A stretch of 64,000 bases of DNA. It comes from Roseateles violae. GTDB lineage: Bacteria; Pseudomonadota; Gammaproteobacteria; Burkholderiales; Burkholderiaceae_C. The translations under genes were made by a program, and so were the position numbers. The stretch lies in assembly GCF_030410485.1 (NCBI RefSeq), contig NZ_JAUHHC010000001.1:806001-870000 (forward strand), given 5' to 3'. A model generated the notes under the pieces. It ran no database searches. It worked only from the letters and a program-made list of their open reading frames with translations, and was not told where the DNA came from. Shown in pieces: positions 1-8,697 of the stretch (positions are counted from its first letter, which is position 1; every line of letters starts with the position of its first letter).

Positions 1-1937
1 CGACCCGTCCGATCACGGACGAGGCCAAGGCCAGCCTGCTGCTCACCAGCGACGGCGAGACGCGGCTTGGCGCCTCCTACGGAGCCGTGGTGAACGACCA
101 ATTCAGGATGCGCATCTCCGCCAGCACCACCGACTACCCCGGCGTTGTCAGGAACTTGAGCGATGGCGGGAATCTCAACGGCAGCAAGGGCCAGACGGTG
201 ATGGCCAAGCTCGAGTGGGCGCCCGCGGACGACGTAACGCTTACGCTGGCTCCGCGCTACAACCGTCAGGAGAAGAACTGCTGCGTGCAGCCCCTGTCGC
301 TGCTGTCCCCCACCAATGCCGCCGCCGGCACGCCCCTGTATTACAGCAACTCCCAGTTCAACATTCCCGCCAACACGAACCCGGCGCTCTCGAACAACAA
401 CCTGCTGGGCGGCATCCCGATCGGTCCGCGCAACGTCTCCGTGCGCAACAACTATGCCGCGGGTGCCGAATCGACCGATTACGGCGTCGGCTTCCGCGTC
501 GACTATGCGCCCGAGAGTGGTCCGCTGGCCAAGCACCTGTTCAGTTCGATCACGTCCTACAGCAAGTACGAGGCGAACGACTTCCAGGATGGCGACGCCT
601 TCGACTACAACATCCTGCAGCACTCCAACACGGCCAGCGTGCGCAACTATGCGAATGGCCCGATCCAGTACGGCAGCTTCGGCGTGAAGTCCGTCACTCA
701 GGAGTTCCGCCTGGTCTCTCCGGAAAGTCAGGCCCTGCGTTACGTGGCAGGCTTCTGGTACGCCAAGAACGATCTGAGCCGCAGCCTGGTCCGCGAGCCC
801 TTCGGCATCCCTTACGCGACCAACTACGCGACCACCTCCTACAACCAGTCCTATGCCCTGTTCGGCCAGGCCACGTACGACCTCACGGCAAGCACCAGCC
901 TGGTCGCCGGACTGCGCTTGAATCGGGAGAACACCGGCTACGACTACGCGCGGACCGAGACCAACAACGGTGTCGGCACGCTGGTGTCCAGCCGCGACGA
1001 CTCGGAGAGCAGCCACACCGGCAAGCTGGGCCTCGAGCATCGCTTCAACAAGGACGTGATGGCCTACGGCCTCTACTCGACCGGCCATAAGGGCGTGGCC
1101 TATGACCTGGTCAGCGGCCTCACGGCCCAGCAGGCCGCCACCTTCCCGATCCCCAGCGAAAGCGCCAAGAACTTCGAGATCGGCGCCAAGGCGATGCTGC
1201 TGGACAACCGTGCGTCGATCAGCGTGGCGCTGTTCAAGACCGACTTCGAGGACTTCCAGCAATCGGCCAGCTATATCGACTCTGCCACCGGCCGCTTCGT
1301 CACCTTCCTGTCCAGCATCCCTGCCATGCAGACCAAGGGCGTCGAGGTGGACGGCAGCTTCCGCGTCAGCCGTGAATTCCAGCTTAACGGCAGCTTCGCA
1401 TACACCAAGGCCATTTACACGGACTTCGCTAACGGCCCCTGCTACAACACGCTGAACGCCGCCGGCACCGGGCAGGTCCTCGGCCCAGGCTGCGTCACTG
1501 TGACCGCCCCCGGCGGCGGCACCGCCAGCGTCCGCGACATGAAGGGCCTGCCACTGCCGAATGCACCGAAGTACAAATTCAATGTCGGCGGCAACTACGA
1601 CATCGCCCTGGCCGAGCAGAGCTTCGATCTCTTCGTCAACGGCGCCTACCGCTGGCAGGACGACGTCCTGTTCCGTCACAACCAGGATCCGATCGGGGTC
1701 ACGCAGAAAGCCTATGGCATCCTCGACGCCGGCTTCGGCTTGAAGGACAAGAAGCGCCACTACACCTTCACGATCTTCGCGAAGAATCTGCTCGACAAGC
1801 TCTACGCGGCGGACCTGCAGTACGCGCCGCGCAACGGCCAATGGAGCAGCAGCACGGTGAACGTGGCCTCGCAGAACTGGACCCCGCCGCGTGACTACGC
1901 CCGCTACTTCGGCGCGCGCCTCGACCTGAGCTTCTGA
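1..1937 (+). CDS. TonB-dependent receptor, C-terminal part (5' end outside window)
   Basis: The frame is open from base 3, so the start and plug domain lie upstream. About 645 residues are visible. They have the alternating aromatic/polar strands of an outer-membrane beta-barrel, with regular TonB-receptor strands such as EFRLVSP and SAKNFEIGAKAML, and end in YARYFGARLDLSF with the terminal Phe typical of outer-membrane proteins. The role is energised uptake of a substrate too large for porins. It lies 11 bases before a polysaccharide lyase gene on the same strand, so an oligosaccharide is the likely ligand. The barrel resembles iron-complex-type receptors rather than SusC, so a siderophore receptor cannot be excluded from sequence alone. 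Confidence 0.9.
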   Translation, partial: TRPITDEAKASLLLTSDGETRLGASYGAVVNDQFRMRISASTTDYPGVVRNLSDGGNLNGSKGQTVMAKLEWAPADDVTLTLAPRYNRQEKNCCVQPLSLLSPTNAAAGTPLYYSNSQFNIPANTNPALSNNNLLGGIPIGPRNVSVRNNYAAGAESTDYGVGFRVDYAPESGPLAKHLFSSITSYSKYEANDFQDGDAFDYNILQHSNTASVRNYANGPIQYGSFGVKSVTQEFRLVSPESQALRYVAGFWYAKNDLSRSLVREPFGIPYATNYATTSYNQSYALFGQATYDLTASTSLVAGLRLNRENTGYDYARTETNNGVGTLVSSRDDSESSHTGKLGLEHRFNKDVMAYGLYSTGHKGVAYDLVSGLTAQQAATFPIPSESAKNFEIGAKAMLLDNRASISVALFKTDFEDFQQSASYIDSATGRFVTFLSSIPAMQTKGVEVDGSFRVSREFQLNGSFAYTKAIYTDFANGPCYNTLNAAGTGQVLGPGCVTVTAPGGGTASVRDMKGLPLPNAPKYKFNVGGNYDIALAEQSFDLFVNGAYRWQDDVLFRHNQDPIGVTQKAYGILDAGFGLKDKKRHYTFTIFAKNLLDKLYAADLQYAPRNGQWSSSTVNVASQNWTPPRDYARYFGARLDLSF

Positions 1938-1948
1938 GCGGGGCAGGC

Positions 1949-4339
1949 ATGGGACGGCCAATCTTCGACTGGACACGGGCTGCAGCCGGGGCTCTCGCGC
2001 TGGTGGCCACCCTGGCCCGCGCGGACGAGTACGACGAGCTGCGTCAGCGCTGGCTGTCGCGCCTGACCGCAGGGCCCACCACGGTGCGCCCTGACGGCGA
2101 GGCAAGGCCGATTGATGCAGCCCAGCGCAGCTGGCGCAGCATGGAGCGCACCGTCGCCCGGCAGGCGCTCTGGCCCGAACTGGTCCCCACCACCTCGGGC
2201 CGCATGACTGAAAGCTACCGCCGCCTGCGCGCCCTGGCCCTGGCCTACAGCAGGCCAGGCTCCCCGCTCTACCGCAACGCCGAGCTGCTGCGGGACGTGA
2301 TCGCCGGGCTCGACTGGCTGTATCAGCATCACTACAACCCGTCAGGGCGCGACTTCGGCAACTGGTGGGACTGGCAGATCGGCAGCCCGCTGATCCTGGC
2401 CGACATCGGCGTGCTGCTGCATGCCGAGCTGGGCGAGGAGCGCCTCGCGCGCTACCTCGCCGCCATCGACCACTTCGTGCCCGACCCGACCCACAAGCAA
2501 TTGGCCGACGGGCGCTTGATCGAGGAAACCGGCGCCAACCGCCTGGACAAGGCCATGGTGGTGGCCTTGCGCGGCGTGCTGGGCAAGCGCGCCGACAAGA
2601 TCGCCGCCGGGCGCGACGCCGTCAGCCAGGTCCTGCAGTACGTGGACCGCGACGACGGCTTCTACCGCGACGGCAGCTTCATCCAGCACCACGCCGTGCC
2701 CTATGCGGGCGGCTACGGCGTCGTCGCGCTCAACGACATGGCGCAGCTGATGTACCTGCTCAACGGCACGAGCTGGGCCATCCGCGACCCCCAACTCGCC
2801 AACGTCTACGACTGGGTGGAGAACAGCTTTCGGCCCTTCGTCTTCAACGGCATCATGCTCGACGCCGTCAGTGGCAGGAAGATCACGCGGCGCACCGAGG
2901 ACGAGCGGGCCACCGGGCGCGGCGTGGTTGGCGCCGTGGCGCGATTGGCCGAGGTGGCGCCGCCGGCCAAGGCCCAGGAACTGCGCGCCATTGTCAAGGG
3001 CTGGCTTTTGCGCGAGGCCGGCCCGGCGCAGCCTTTGAGCCCGTCGCTGCAGGCCATTGCCAGCGACGACAGCATCCGCCCGGCCGACGAGCCCCAGGGT
3101 GTGCGCCTGTTCGCGAGCCAGGACCGGGCGCAACTGCGTGGGCCTGGCTTCGTCTGGCAGCTCAGCCTGTTCTCGGACCGCATCTCCGCCTTCAGCTCGG
3201 GCAATGGCGAGAACCTGCGCGGCTGGTGGGTGGGCATGGGCACGGCCCAGCTCTACCAGGCCGGCCCCTCGCCCCAGGGCGACAGCTACTGGGCCACGGT
3301 GGACATGAAGCGCCTGCCCGGCACCACGACAGACCACAGCGGCCAGGGCGTGCCCAAGCCGTTCACGATGCAGCCCAACACCAGCGCCTGGGTGGGCGGT
3401 GCCGTGCTGGGCGGCCAGGTTGCGGCGCTGGGCATGGAGTTTTCGACGGCGCAGGTGACCGGCAGCCGGCTGCAGGGCCGCAAGAGCTGGTTCCTGTTCG
3501 GCGACAAGGTCCTGGCCCTGGGTTCTGGCATCGCCACGCCGGACAAGGCGGCGGTGGAGACCATCGTCGACAACCGCATGCTGGATGCCGCGCATCCGCG
3601 CCTGCTGCAGGTGGACGGCAAGACACAGCCTGACACCATCGGCTGGACGCGCAACCTGGACGCTGCGCGCTGGGCGCACAGGGGCGGCGGCGGCTTCGAT
3701 GCCGGCGTGGGCTATGTCTTCCCCGGCGGCGCCAAGCTCACCGCCTGGCGCGAGCAGCGCCAGGGCCGCTGGAGCGACGTAGGCCCCGGCCTCGCGCCAG
3801 ACCCTGCCAACGACGAGCTGCTGACGCGCCAGTTCGCGGGCCTGTCCATCGACCATGGCGATGCACCGCAGCAGGCCAGCTATGCCTACGCCATCCTGCC
3901 CGGCCGCTCGGCGGCGCAGACCGAGGCCTTTGCGAAGAAGCCCTCCGTCGCCGTTCTGCTGAACACGGCCGAGGCCGCGGTCGCCTGCGATGCAGAGACC
4001 CATGCGACCGGTGCCAACGTCTGGGCCCCGCTGAAGGCGCCCCTGCGCATCGCCGGCCACGACTGGCTGCGGGCCGACAGCGCACTGGCGCTGGTGCTGC
4101 GGCGCCAGGGCGATGTGCTGGAGCTCGCGCTGGCCGACCCGACGCAACGCATCACCCAAGCCGTGCACATCGAACTCGGCGAAGCGGTGCTGGAGACGCT
4201 CGCGGCCGACCCGCGCATCACGGTGGAGCAGACCCAGCCCACGCTGCGCCTCGCGGTGCGCTTCGACGGGCTGGCGGGAGCGTCCGTCGTTGCGCGCTTC
4301 AAAGCATCGAGACTGCCCGACCCCGCCTGCGGCGGCTGA
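1949..4339 (+). CDS. Polysaccharide lyase family 8 (hyaluronate/chondroitin/xanthan lyase type)
   Basis: A 796-residue secreted protein: signal peptide about residues 1-25, alpha/alpha toroid to about 360, then beta-sandwich domains. Family landmarks are NWWDWQIG at 138-145, TGANR with N197, DGSFIQHHAVPYAGGYG at 241-257 (H247 and Y256 align with the catalytic His and Tyr of PL8), a GRKITRR segment near 310 matching the family GR-x-I-x-R motif, and NGENLRGWWVGMG in the sandwich. PL8 enzymes cleave uronic-acid-containing polysaccharides by beta-elimination. The length suits hyaluronate, chondroitin AC or xanthan lyases. Sequence alone does not fix the substrate. The gene sits between a TonB receptor and esterase/gal genes, so it probably supplies oligosaccharides for import. 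Confidence 0.92.
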   Translation: MGRPIFDWTRAAAGALALVATLARADEYDELRQRWLSRLTAGPTTVRPDGEARPIDAAQRSWRSMERTVARQALWPELVPTTSGRMTESYRRLRALALAYSRPGSPLYRNAELLRDVIAGLDWLYQHHYNPSGRDFGNWWDWQIGSPLILADIGVLLHAELGEERLARYLAAIDHFVPDPTHKQLADGRLIEETGANRLDKAMVVALRGVLGKRADKIAAGRDAVSQVLQYVDRDDGFYRDGSFIQHHAVPYAGGYGVVALNDMAQLMYLLNGTSWAIRDPQLANVYDWVENSFRPFVFNGIMLDAVSGRKITRRTEDERATGRGVVGAVARLAEVAPPAKAQELRAIVKGWLLREAGPAQPLSPSLQAIASDDSIRPADEPQGVRLFASQDRAQLRGPGFVWQLSLFSDRISAFSSGNGENLRGWWVGMGTAQLYQAGPSPQGDSYWATVDMKRLPGTTTDHSGQGVPKPFTMQPNTSAWVGGAVLGGQVAALGMEFSTAQVTGSRLQGRKSWFLFGDKVLALGSGIATPDKAAVETIVDNRMLDAAHPRLLQVDGKTQPDTIGWTRNLDAARWAHRGGGGFDAGVGYVFPGGAKLTAWREQRQGRWSDVGPGLAPDPANDELLTRQFAGLSIDHGDAPQQASYAYAILPGRSAAQTEAFAKKPSVAVLLNTAEAAVACDAETHATGANVWAPLKAPLRIAGHDWLRADSALALVLRRQGDVLELALADPTQRITQAVHIELGEAVLETLAADPRITVEQTQPTLRLAVRFDGLAGASVVARFKASRLPDPACGG

Positions 4340-4438
4340 ACACCCAACCCCGAGACCCATGGCGCCGCTGCCGAAGGCGAGCGCCAGCGGCAGGCCCTTG
4401 CCTGGACTTTCATGGAAAACAAGGTGGAGATATCTGTC

Positions 4439-4549
4439 ATGCTGATGAAGAAGTTCTGGTTCACCACTCTGAATGGCGCGCTGGCCGCAACTGCGCGCGT
4501 GATGGCTCGCGCGCGTGGCCGCAACGTCGTTGCAGCCTTCAACTATTGA
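4439..4549 (+). CDS. Possible 36-residue small ORF upstream of the esterase
   Basis: ATG at 4439 is preceded by a GGTGGAGA ribosome-binding-like stretch about 9 bases upstream and runs 36 codons to TGA at 4547-4549. The product starts MLMKKFWFTTLNGALAAT and is basic and weakly hydrophobic. Its stop lies 8 bases before the ATG at 4558 of the esterase, an arrangement that would allow translational coupling. It fills most of the otherwise empty 200-base gap between the lyase and the esterase. I recognise no family. It could be a leader peptide, a real small protein or chance. Confidence 0.35.
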   Translation: MLMKKFWFTTLNGALAATARVMARARGRNVVAAFNY

Positions 4550-4557
4550 GCGTGGCG

Positions 4558-5454
4558 ATGAACGAACTTCAGCAAGTGATTGCCATGCTGCGCGCGCTGC
4601 CGCAGGGCCTCAACATCGGCGAGCGCCGGGCCCGGGTCGACGCCACCAGCGAGCGCTACCCCGTGGCGGCGGACGTGCGCGTGGAGCCGGTCTCGGCGCG
4701 CGGCGTGTCCGCGGAATGGACGTCCACGCCCGCCGCCGGCGAAGGTGACGTGATCCTCTACTTGCACGGCGGCGGCTACGTGCTGGGCTCGCTCAAGAGT
4801 CATCGCCACTTCGCCAGCGAACTGGGCCGCCAGGCGGGCATGAAGACACTGGCACTGGATTACCGGCTCGCGCCGGAGTTCCCTTACCCCTGTGCGCTGG
4901 AAGACGCCGTGGATGGCTACCGCTTCCTGCTGGAGACCGGCTACGACCCGCGCCGCATCACGGTGGTCGGGGACAGTGCCGGCGGCGGGCTCTCTATGGC
5001 CCTGCTGCTGAGGCTGCGCGAGCAGGGCCTGCCCCAGCCCGCGGGCGCGCTGCTGTTCTCGCCCTGGGTGGACATGACGGCCACGGCCGACAGCTACCGC
5101 CACAACGCCGAGCGCGACCCCATCATCAGCCGCGAAGGCATCGAGTTCCTGGCCGCGCAGTACCTCGGGCCGCTTCCGCGCCAATTGCCGCTGGCTTCGC
5201 CGGTGTTCGCCGATCTAGCCGGCATTGCGCCGTTGACCATCTTCGTGGGCGACGCCGAGACGCTGCTGGACGACTCGCTGGCCCTGGCCCGCGTCGCGGA
5301 GCAGGCCGGCGTGCCCGTGCACCTGGAGGTCTGGCCCGAGATGCTCCACGTCTGGCCCAGCTTTTACCCCGAGCTGGCGCAAGGCCGGCAGGCGCTGGCC
5401 CGGGCCGGCCAGCTGCTGCGCGAGGCCCGTCTTTCACCTCCTCCTGATGTCTGA
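4558..5454 (+). CDS. Alpha/beta hydrolase, hormone-sensitive-lipase type esterase
   Basis: About 298 residues. HGGGYVLGS is the HSL-family oxyanion-hole motif, GDSAGGGLSMAL is the nucleophile elbow with the catalytic Ser, FVGDAETLLDD supplies the Asp and MLHVWPSF the His. There is no signal peptide, so it acts in the cytoplasm as a carboxylesterase or deacetylase. Between a lyase and the Leloir genes it could remove acetyl or other acyl groups from imported sugars, which is inference. A TTG at 4546 would add four residues. I prefer the ATG at 4558 because it follows the small-ORF stop with a weak GAG seven bases upstream. It overlaps galT by 8 bases. Confidence 0.88.
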   Translation: MNELQQVIAMLRALPQGLNIGERRARVDATSERYPVAADVRVEPVSARGVSAEWTSTPAAGEGDVILYLHGGGYVLGSLKSHRHFASELGRQAGMKTLALDYRLAPEFPYPCALEDAVDGYRFLLETGYDPRRITVVGDSAGGGLSMALLLRLREQGLPQPAGALLFSPWVDMTATADSYRHNAERDPIISREGIEFLAAQYLGPLPRQLPLASPVFADLAGIAPLTIFVGDAETLLDDSLALARVAEQAGVPVHLEVWPEMLHVWPSFYPELAQGRQALARAGQLLREARLSPPPDV

Positions 5455-6517
5455 CCCTCTCATGGATGCACCTCTGTTCCAACCCCATCTGCACCCGCAC
5501 CGGCGCTTCAACCCGTTGACGGGCACCCATGTGCTGGTGTCACCGCAACGCAACCGGCGCCCCTGGCAAGGCGCCCAGCACCCGCCCCAGCCACGCAACG
5601 GTGCCCGCCACGACCCGCAGTGCTACCTGTGCCCGGGCAACGCGCGCATAGGCGGGCAGCACAACGCAGACTACCGCGGCGCCCATGTCTTCCCCAACGA
5701 CTTCCCGGCGTTGCTGGCCGATGCGGCCGAAGCGCCCCTGGCGGACAACGCCTTCTTCACCAGCGAGCCCGTAGCCGGAGAGGCGCGGGTGATCTGCTTC
5801 TCGCCCGACCATTCGCTCAGCCTGCCGGAACTGCCGGTGGCGGCCATCGCCGATGTCGTCCGCACTTGGCGCGACCAGACCCTGGACCTGGGGATGCGAT
5901 GGGCCTGGGTGCAGGTGTTCGAGAACAAGGGCGAGATGATGGGTTGCAGCAACCCCCACCCGCACGGCCAGGTCTGGGCCAGCGACTTCATCCCGGACGA
6001 GCCGGCGCGCGAGGACGAGCGACAGCGCGCCTACTTCGCCCAGCGCGGCCAACCGCTGCTGCTGGACTATGTGCAGGCGGAGATCGAGGCCGGCGAGCGT
6101 ACTGTCGTGGAGACGGCGCATTGGCTGGCCGTGGTCCCCTGGTGGGCCGCCTGGCCCTTTGAGACCCTGCTGCTGCCCAAGGCCCCGTTGTCCCGGATGT
6201 CCGAACTCGACCCGGCCCGCGCAAGCGACCTGGCGCTGGCGGTCAAGCGCCTGACAACGCGCTACGACAACCTGTTCCGGACCAGCTTCCCCTACAGCAT
6301 GGGCTGGCATGGCGCGCCCTTCGACGCTCTTGACCCGCAGGCCTGGACCCTGCATGCCCATTTCCATCCGCCGCTGCTGCGCTCCGCCAGCGTGCGCAAG
6401 TTCATGGTCGGCTTCGAGATGCTCGGCGAGGCTCAGCGCGACCTGACCCCCGAGCAGGCGGCGGCGATGCTGCGCGCCGTTCCCGACGACCGTCACTACA
6501 CCGAGGAGGCCGCATGA
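5447..6517 (+). CDS. galT: Galactose-1-phosphate uridylyltransferase
   Basis: A 356-residue class I GalT. NPHPHGQVWASD at 169-180 carries the HPH catalytic motif; H173 is the expected uridylylated histidine. CYLCPGN near 60 is the N-terminal metal-binding region, and HAHFHPP near 305 is the second His-rich motif. It exchanges UMP between UDP-glucose and galactose-1-phosphate in the Leloir pathway. It overlaps the esterase by 8 bases and galK by 4, so the genes are co-translated. The order esterase-galT-galK-galM-galE puts galactose use in the same operon as polysaccharide breakdown. Confidence 0.97.
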   Translation: MSDPLMDAPLFQPHLHPHRRFNPLTGTHVLVSPQRNRRPWQGAQHPPQPRNGARHDPQCYLCPGNARIGGQHNADYRGAHVFPNDFPALLADAAEAPLADNAFFTSEPVAGEARVICFSPDHSLSLPELPVAAIADVVRTWRDQTLDLGMRWAWVQVFENKGEMMGCSNPHPHGQVWASDFIPDEPAREDERQRAYFAQRGQPLLLDYVQAEIEAGERTVVETAHWLAVVPWWAAWPFETLLLPKAPLSRMSELDPARASDLALAVKRLTTRYDNLFRTSFPYSMGWHGAPFDALDPQAWTLHAHFHPPLLRSASVRKFMVGFEMLGEAQRDLTPEQAAAMLRAVPDDRHYTEEAA

Positions 6518-7671
6518 AGCCGATGTCCGCGGCGCAGCGTGCAAGCGCGACCTTCGCCCAGTTCTTTGGCGGTGAGCCGCAGATGCTGGCGCGTGCCCCG
6601 GGCCGCGTCAACCTGATCGGCGAGTTCACCGACTACAACGAGGGCTTCTGCCTGCCGGCCGCCATCGAACGTGACTGCGTCGTCGCGATCCGGGCGCGGC
6701 GCGACGGCATCGTCCATGTGGTCGCCGCCGACGAGCAGCACCAGCAGGACCGCTTCACGCTGGACACACCGCTTGCGCCGGTCAAGCAGCCGCAATTCGC
6801 CAACTATGTGCGCGGCGTGCTGGCGGCGCTGCAGGCCCAGGGCCTGCAGTTCGGCGGCGCCGAGCTGGCCATCGCCGGTGACGTACCGCTGGGTGCCGGC
6901 CTGTCCAGCTCGGCCGCCCTGGAGCTGGCCATCGGTCAGGCCTTCAAGCTGCTCTACCAGCTGCCGGTCACGCCGGAACAGCTGGCGCGCGCCGGCCAGA
7001 GCGCCGAGCACCGGTTCGCCGGCTGCATGTGCGGGCTGATGGACCAGCTCTCGATCGCCACCGGACGTGCCGGCCACGCGATGCTGCTGGACATGCGCAG
7101 CCTGTCGTCCCGCCTGGTGCCGCTGCCGGCCGGCGCCGCCCTGCTGATCGTCGACTCCAGGGTGTCGCGCGGCCTGGCCGACAGCGAATACAACCTTCGC
7201 CGCGAGCATTGCGAGGCCGCCGCATGCCACTTCGGCGTGCCCATGCTGCGCGACCTCGACATGGCCACGCTGCAGCAGCGCTGGCATGAATTGCCCGAGG
7301 TGATCGCGCGTCGCGCCCGTCACATCGTCAGCGAGAACGCGCGCACACTAGCCGCCGCCGACGCCCTGCAGGCGGGCGACCTGGTGCAGATGGGCGAGCT
7401 GATGCGGACCTCGCACACCTCGCTTCGCGAGGACTTCGAGGTCACGGTCCCGCAGACCGACCGCATTGCCGAGCTGCTGAACCAGGTCCTGGGCCGATCC
7501 GGCGGCGCACGGATGACCGGTGGCGGCTTCGGCGGCTGTGTCGTCGCGCTGGGGCCCCTCGACGCCGTGCCGGCGATGAAGGACGCACTGGCACGCAACT
7601 ATCGCAATGCCCAGGGCGAACCGGCGCGTATCCACCTGACCGGCGCCGCCGACGGGGCTGGCCGGGCGTGA
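6514..7671 (+). CDS. galK: Galactokinase
   Basis: A 385-residue GHMP kinase. The galactokinase signature GRVNLIGEFTDYN lies at 30-42, the ATP-binding PLGAGLSSSAALE at 125-137, and the C-terminal MTGGGFGGCVVAL completes the fold. It phosphorylates alpha-D-galactose at C1 using ATP in the cytoplasm. The signature has EFTDYN where many galactokinases have EHTDYN, a common bacterial variant. ATGA overlap with galT and a 4-base overlap with galM place it in the middle of a translationally coupled set. Confidence 0.97.
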   Translation: MKPMSAAQRASATFAQFFGGEPQMLARAPGRVNLIGEFTDYNEGFCLPAAIERDCVVAIRARRDGIVHVVAADEQHQQDRFTLDTPLAPVKQPQFANYVRGVLAALQAQGLQFGGAELAIAGDVPLGAGLSSSAALELAIGQAFKLLYQLPVTPEQLARAGQSAEHRFAGCMCGLMDQLSIATGRAGHAMLLDMRSLSSRLVPLPAGAALLIVDSRVSRGLADSEYNLRREHCEAAACHFGVPMLRDLDMATLQQRWHELPEVIARRARHIVSENARTLAAADALQAGDLVQMGELMRTSHTSLREDFEVTVPQTDRIAELLNQVLGRSGGARMTGGGFGGCVVALGPLDAVPAMKDALARNYRNAQGEPARIHLTGAADGAGRA

Positions 7672-8675
7672 GTGCTGTGCGGATCCAGCGCTTCGCGCTC
7701 GACGACGGATGCGGCCTGCAACTGGAGCTGATGGACTGGGGCGCCAGCTGGCTCAGCGCGCGCCTGCACGGCCGCGAACTGCTGCTTGGTCATGCGGATC
7801 CGGCAGCCTATCGGGAACAGTCCGCCTATATGGGGGCCATCGTCGGACGCGTCGCCAATCGCATCGCCGGGGCCGCCTTTTCGCTGCAGGGGCGCCAGCA
7901 CCGCTTGGCCGCCAATGAGGGCGTCAACCAGCTCCACGGCGGCCCCGGCGGCTTCCATAACCGTGCCTGGCGCGGCTTGCGGCATTCGTCCACGCGGGTC
8001 GACTTCACGCTCGACTCCGCCGATGGCGACCAGGGCTTTCCTTCGAGGCTGCGGGCCACGGCGAGTTACCGCATCACCGCGGCTCAGCAGGTCGAAATCC
8101 ATTTCGAGGTCGAGAACCTGGGGGCGATCGACACGGTCGCCGGGCTGACCAGCCACGCCTATTTCGGTCTCGATGGACCTGAGCAGGGTGTGCTGGGGCA
8201 AACGCTGTGCTTGCAGGCCGACAAGGTCCTGCCGGTATGCCCCGATTTGTTGCCGACGGGGGAGTTCATGAACGTCGCGGGCACGCCCTTCGACTTCCGG
8301 CAGCCTCGCAGCCTAGGCGAAGGGCTGGCGATGCAGCACGAGCAACTGCAACGCGCCGGCGGCTACGACCACTGCTGGCTGCTGCAGCCGGGCCTCGGCC
8401 CCGCGTTGCAGCTCGTGTCTGCCGACGAACGGCGCTCGCTCTGCCTGGACACCAGCTACCCGGCGCTGCAGATCTATGGCGGCCAGTACCTGGACCGCAG
8501 CCGCGACCGCCTGGGCCGACCGTTCGCGCCCCGTGCCGGCCTGGCGATCGAAGCCCAGTACCCGCCGGACACCGTGCATCACCTCGGCGAGCCTGACTGG
8601 CCTCAGGCGGGCTTCGTGCTGCGCCCCGGGCAGACGCAGCGCCATTGGATCCGCATCCGCTTCGAGCAGCGGTAG
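7668..8675 (+). CDS. galM: Aldose 1-epimerase (mutarotase)
   Basis: A 335-residue protein starting at a GTG that overlaps the galK stop. NQLHGGPGGFHNRAW near residue 85, the SHAYFGLDG histidine near 165, and the glutamate in LAIEAQYPPDT near 290 correspond to the catalytic and sugar-binding residues of galactose mutarotases. It interconverts beta- and alpha-D-galactose so that GalK receives the alpha anomer. The next gene, galE, begins 22 bases downstream. Confidence 0.94.
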   Translation: MSAVRIQRFALDDGCGLQLELMDWGASWLSARLHGRELLLGHADPAAYREQSAYMGAIVGRVANRIAGAAFSLQGRQHRLAANEGVNQLHGGPGGFHNRAWRGLRHSSTRVDFTLDSADGDQGFPSRLRATASYRITAAQQVEIHFEVENLGAIDTVAGLTSHAYFGLDGPEQGVLGQTLCLQADKVLPVCPDLLPTGEFMNVAGTPFDFRQPRSLGEGLAMQHEQLQRAGGYDHCWLLQPGLGPALQLVSADERRSLCLDTSYPALQIYGGQYLDRSRDRLGRPFAPRAGLAIEAQYPPDTVHHLGEPDWPQAGFVLRPGQTQRHWIRIRFEQR

Positions 8676-8697
8676 CAGCGACAGGAGTAAAACGATC

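Noticed and set aside
2342-4360. Long minus-strand open frame (672 codons) opposite the polysaccharide lyase
   Set aside because: It is the antisense shadow of a clear PL8 gene; composition is Gly/Ala/Arg/His-rich without domains, as expected for the reverse frame of high-GC coding DNA.
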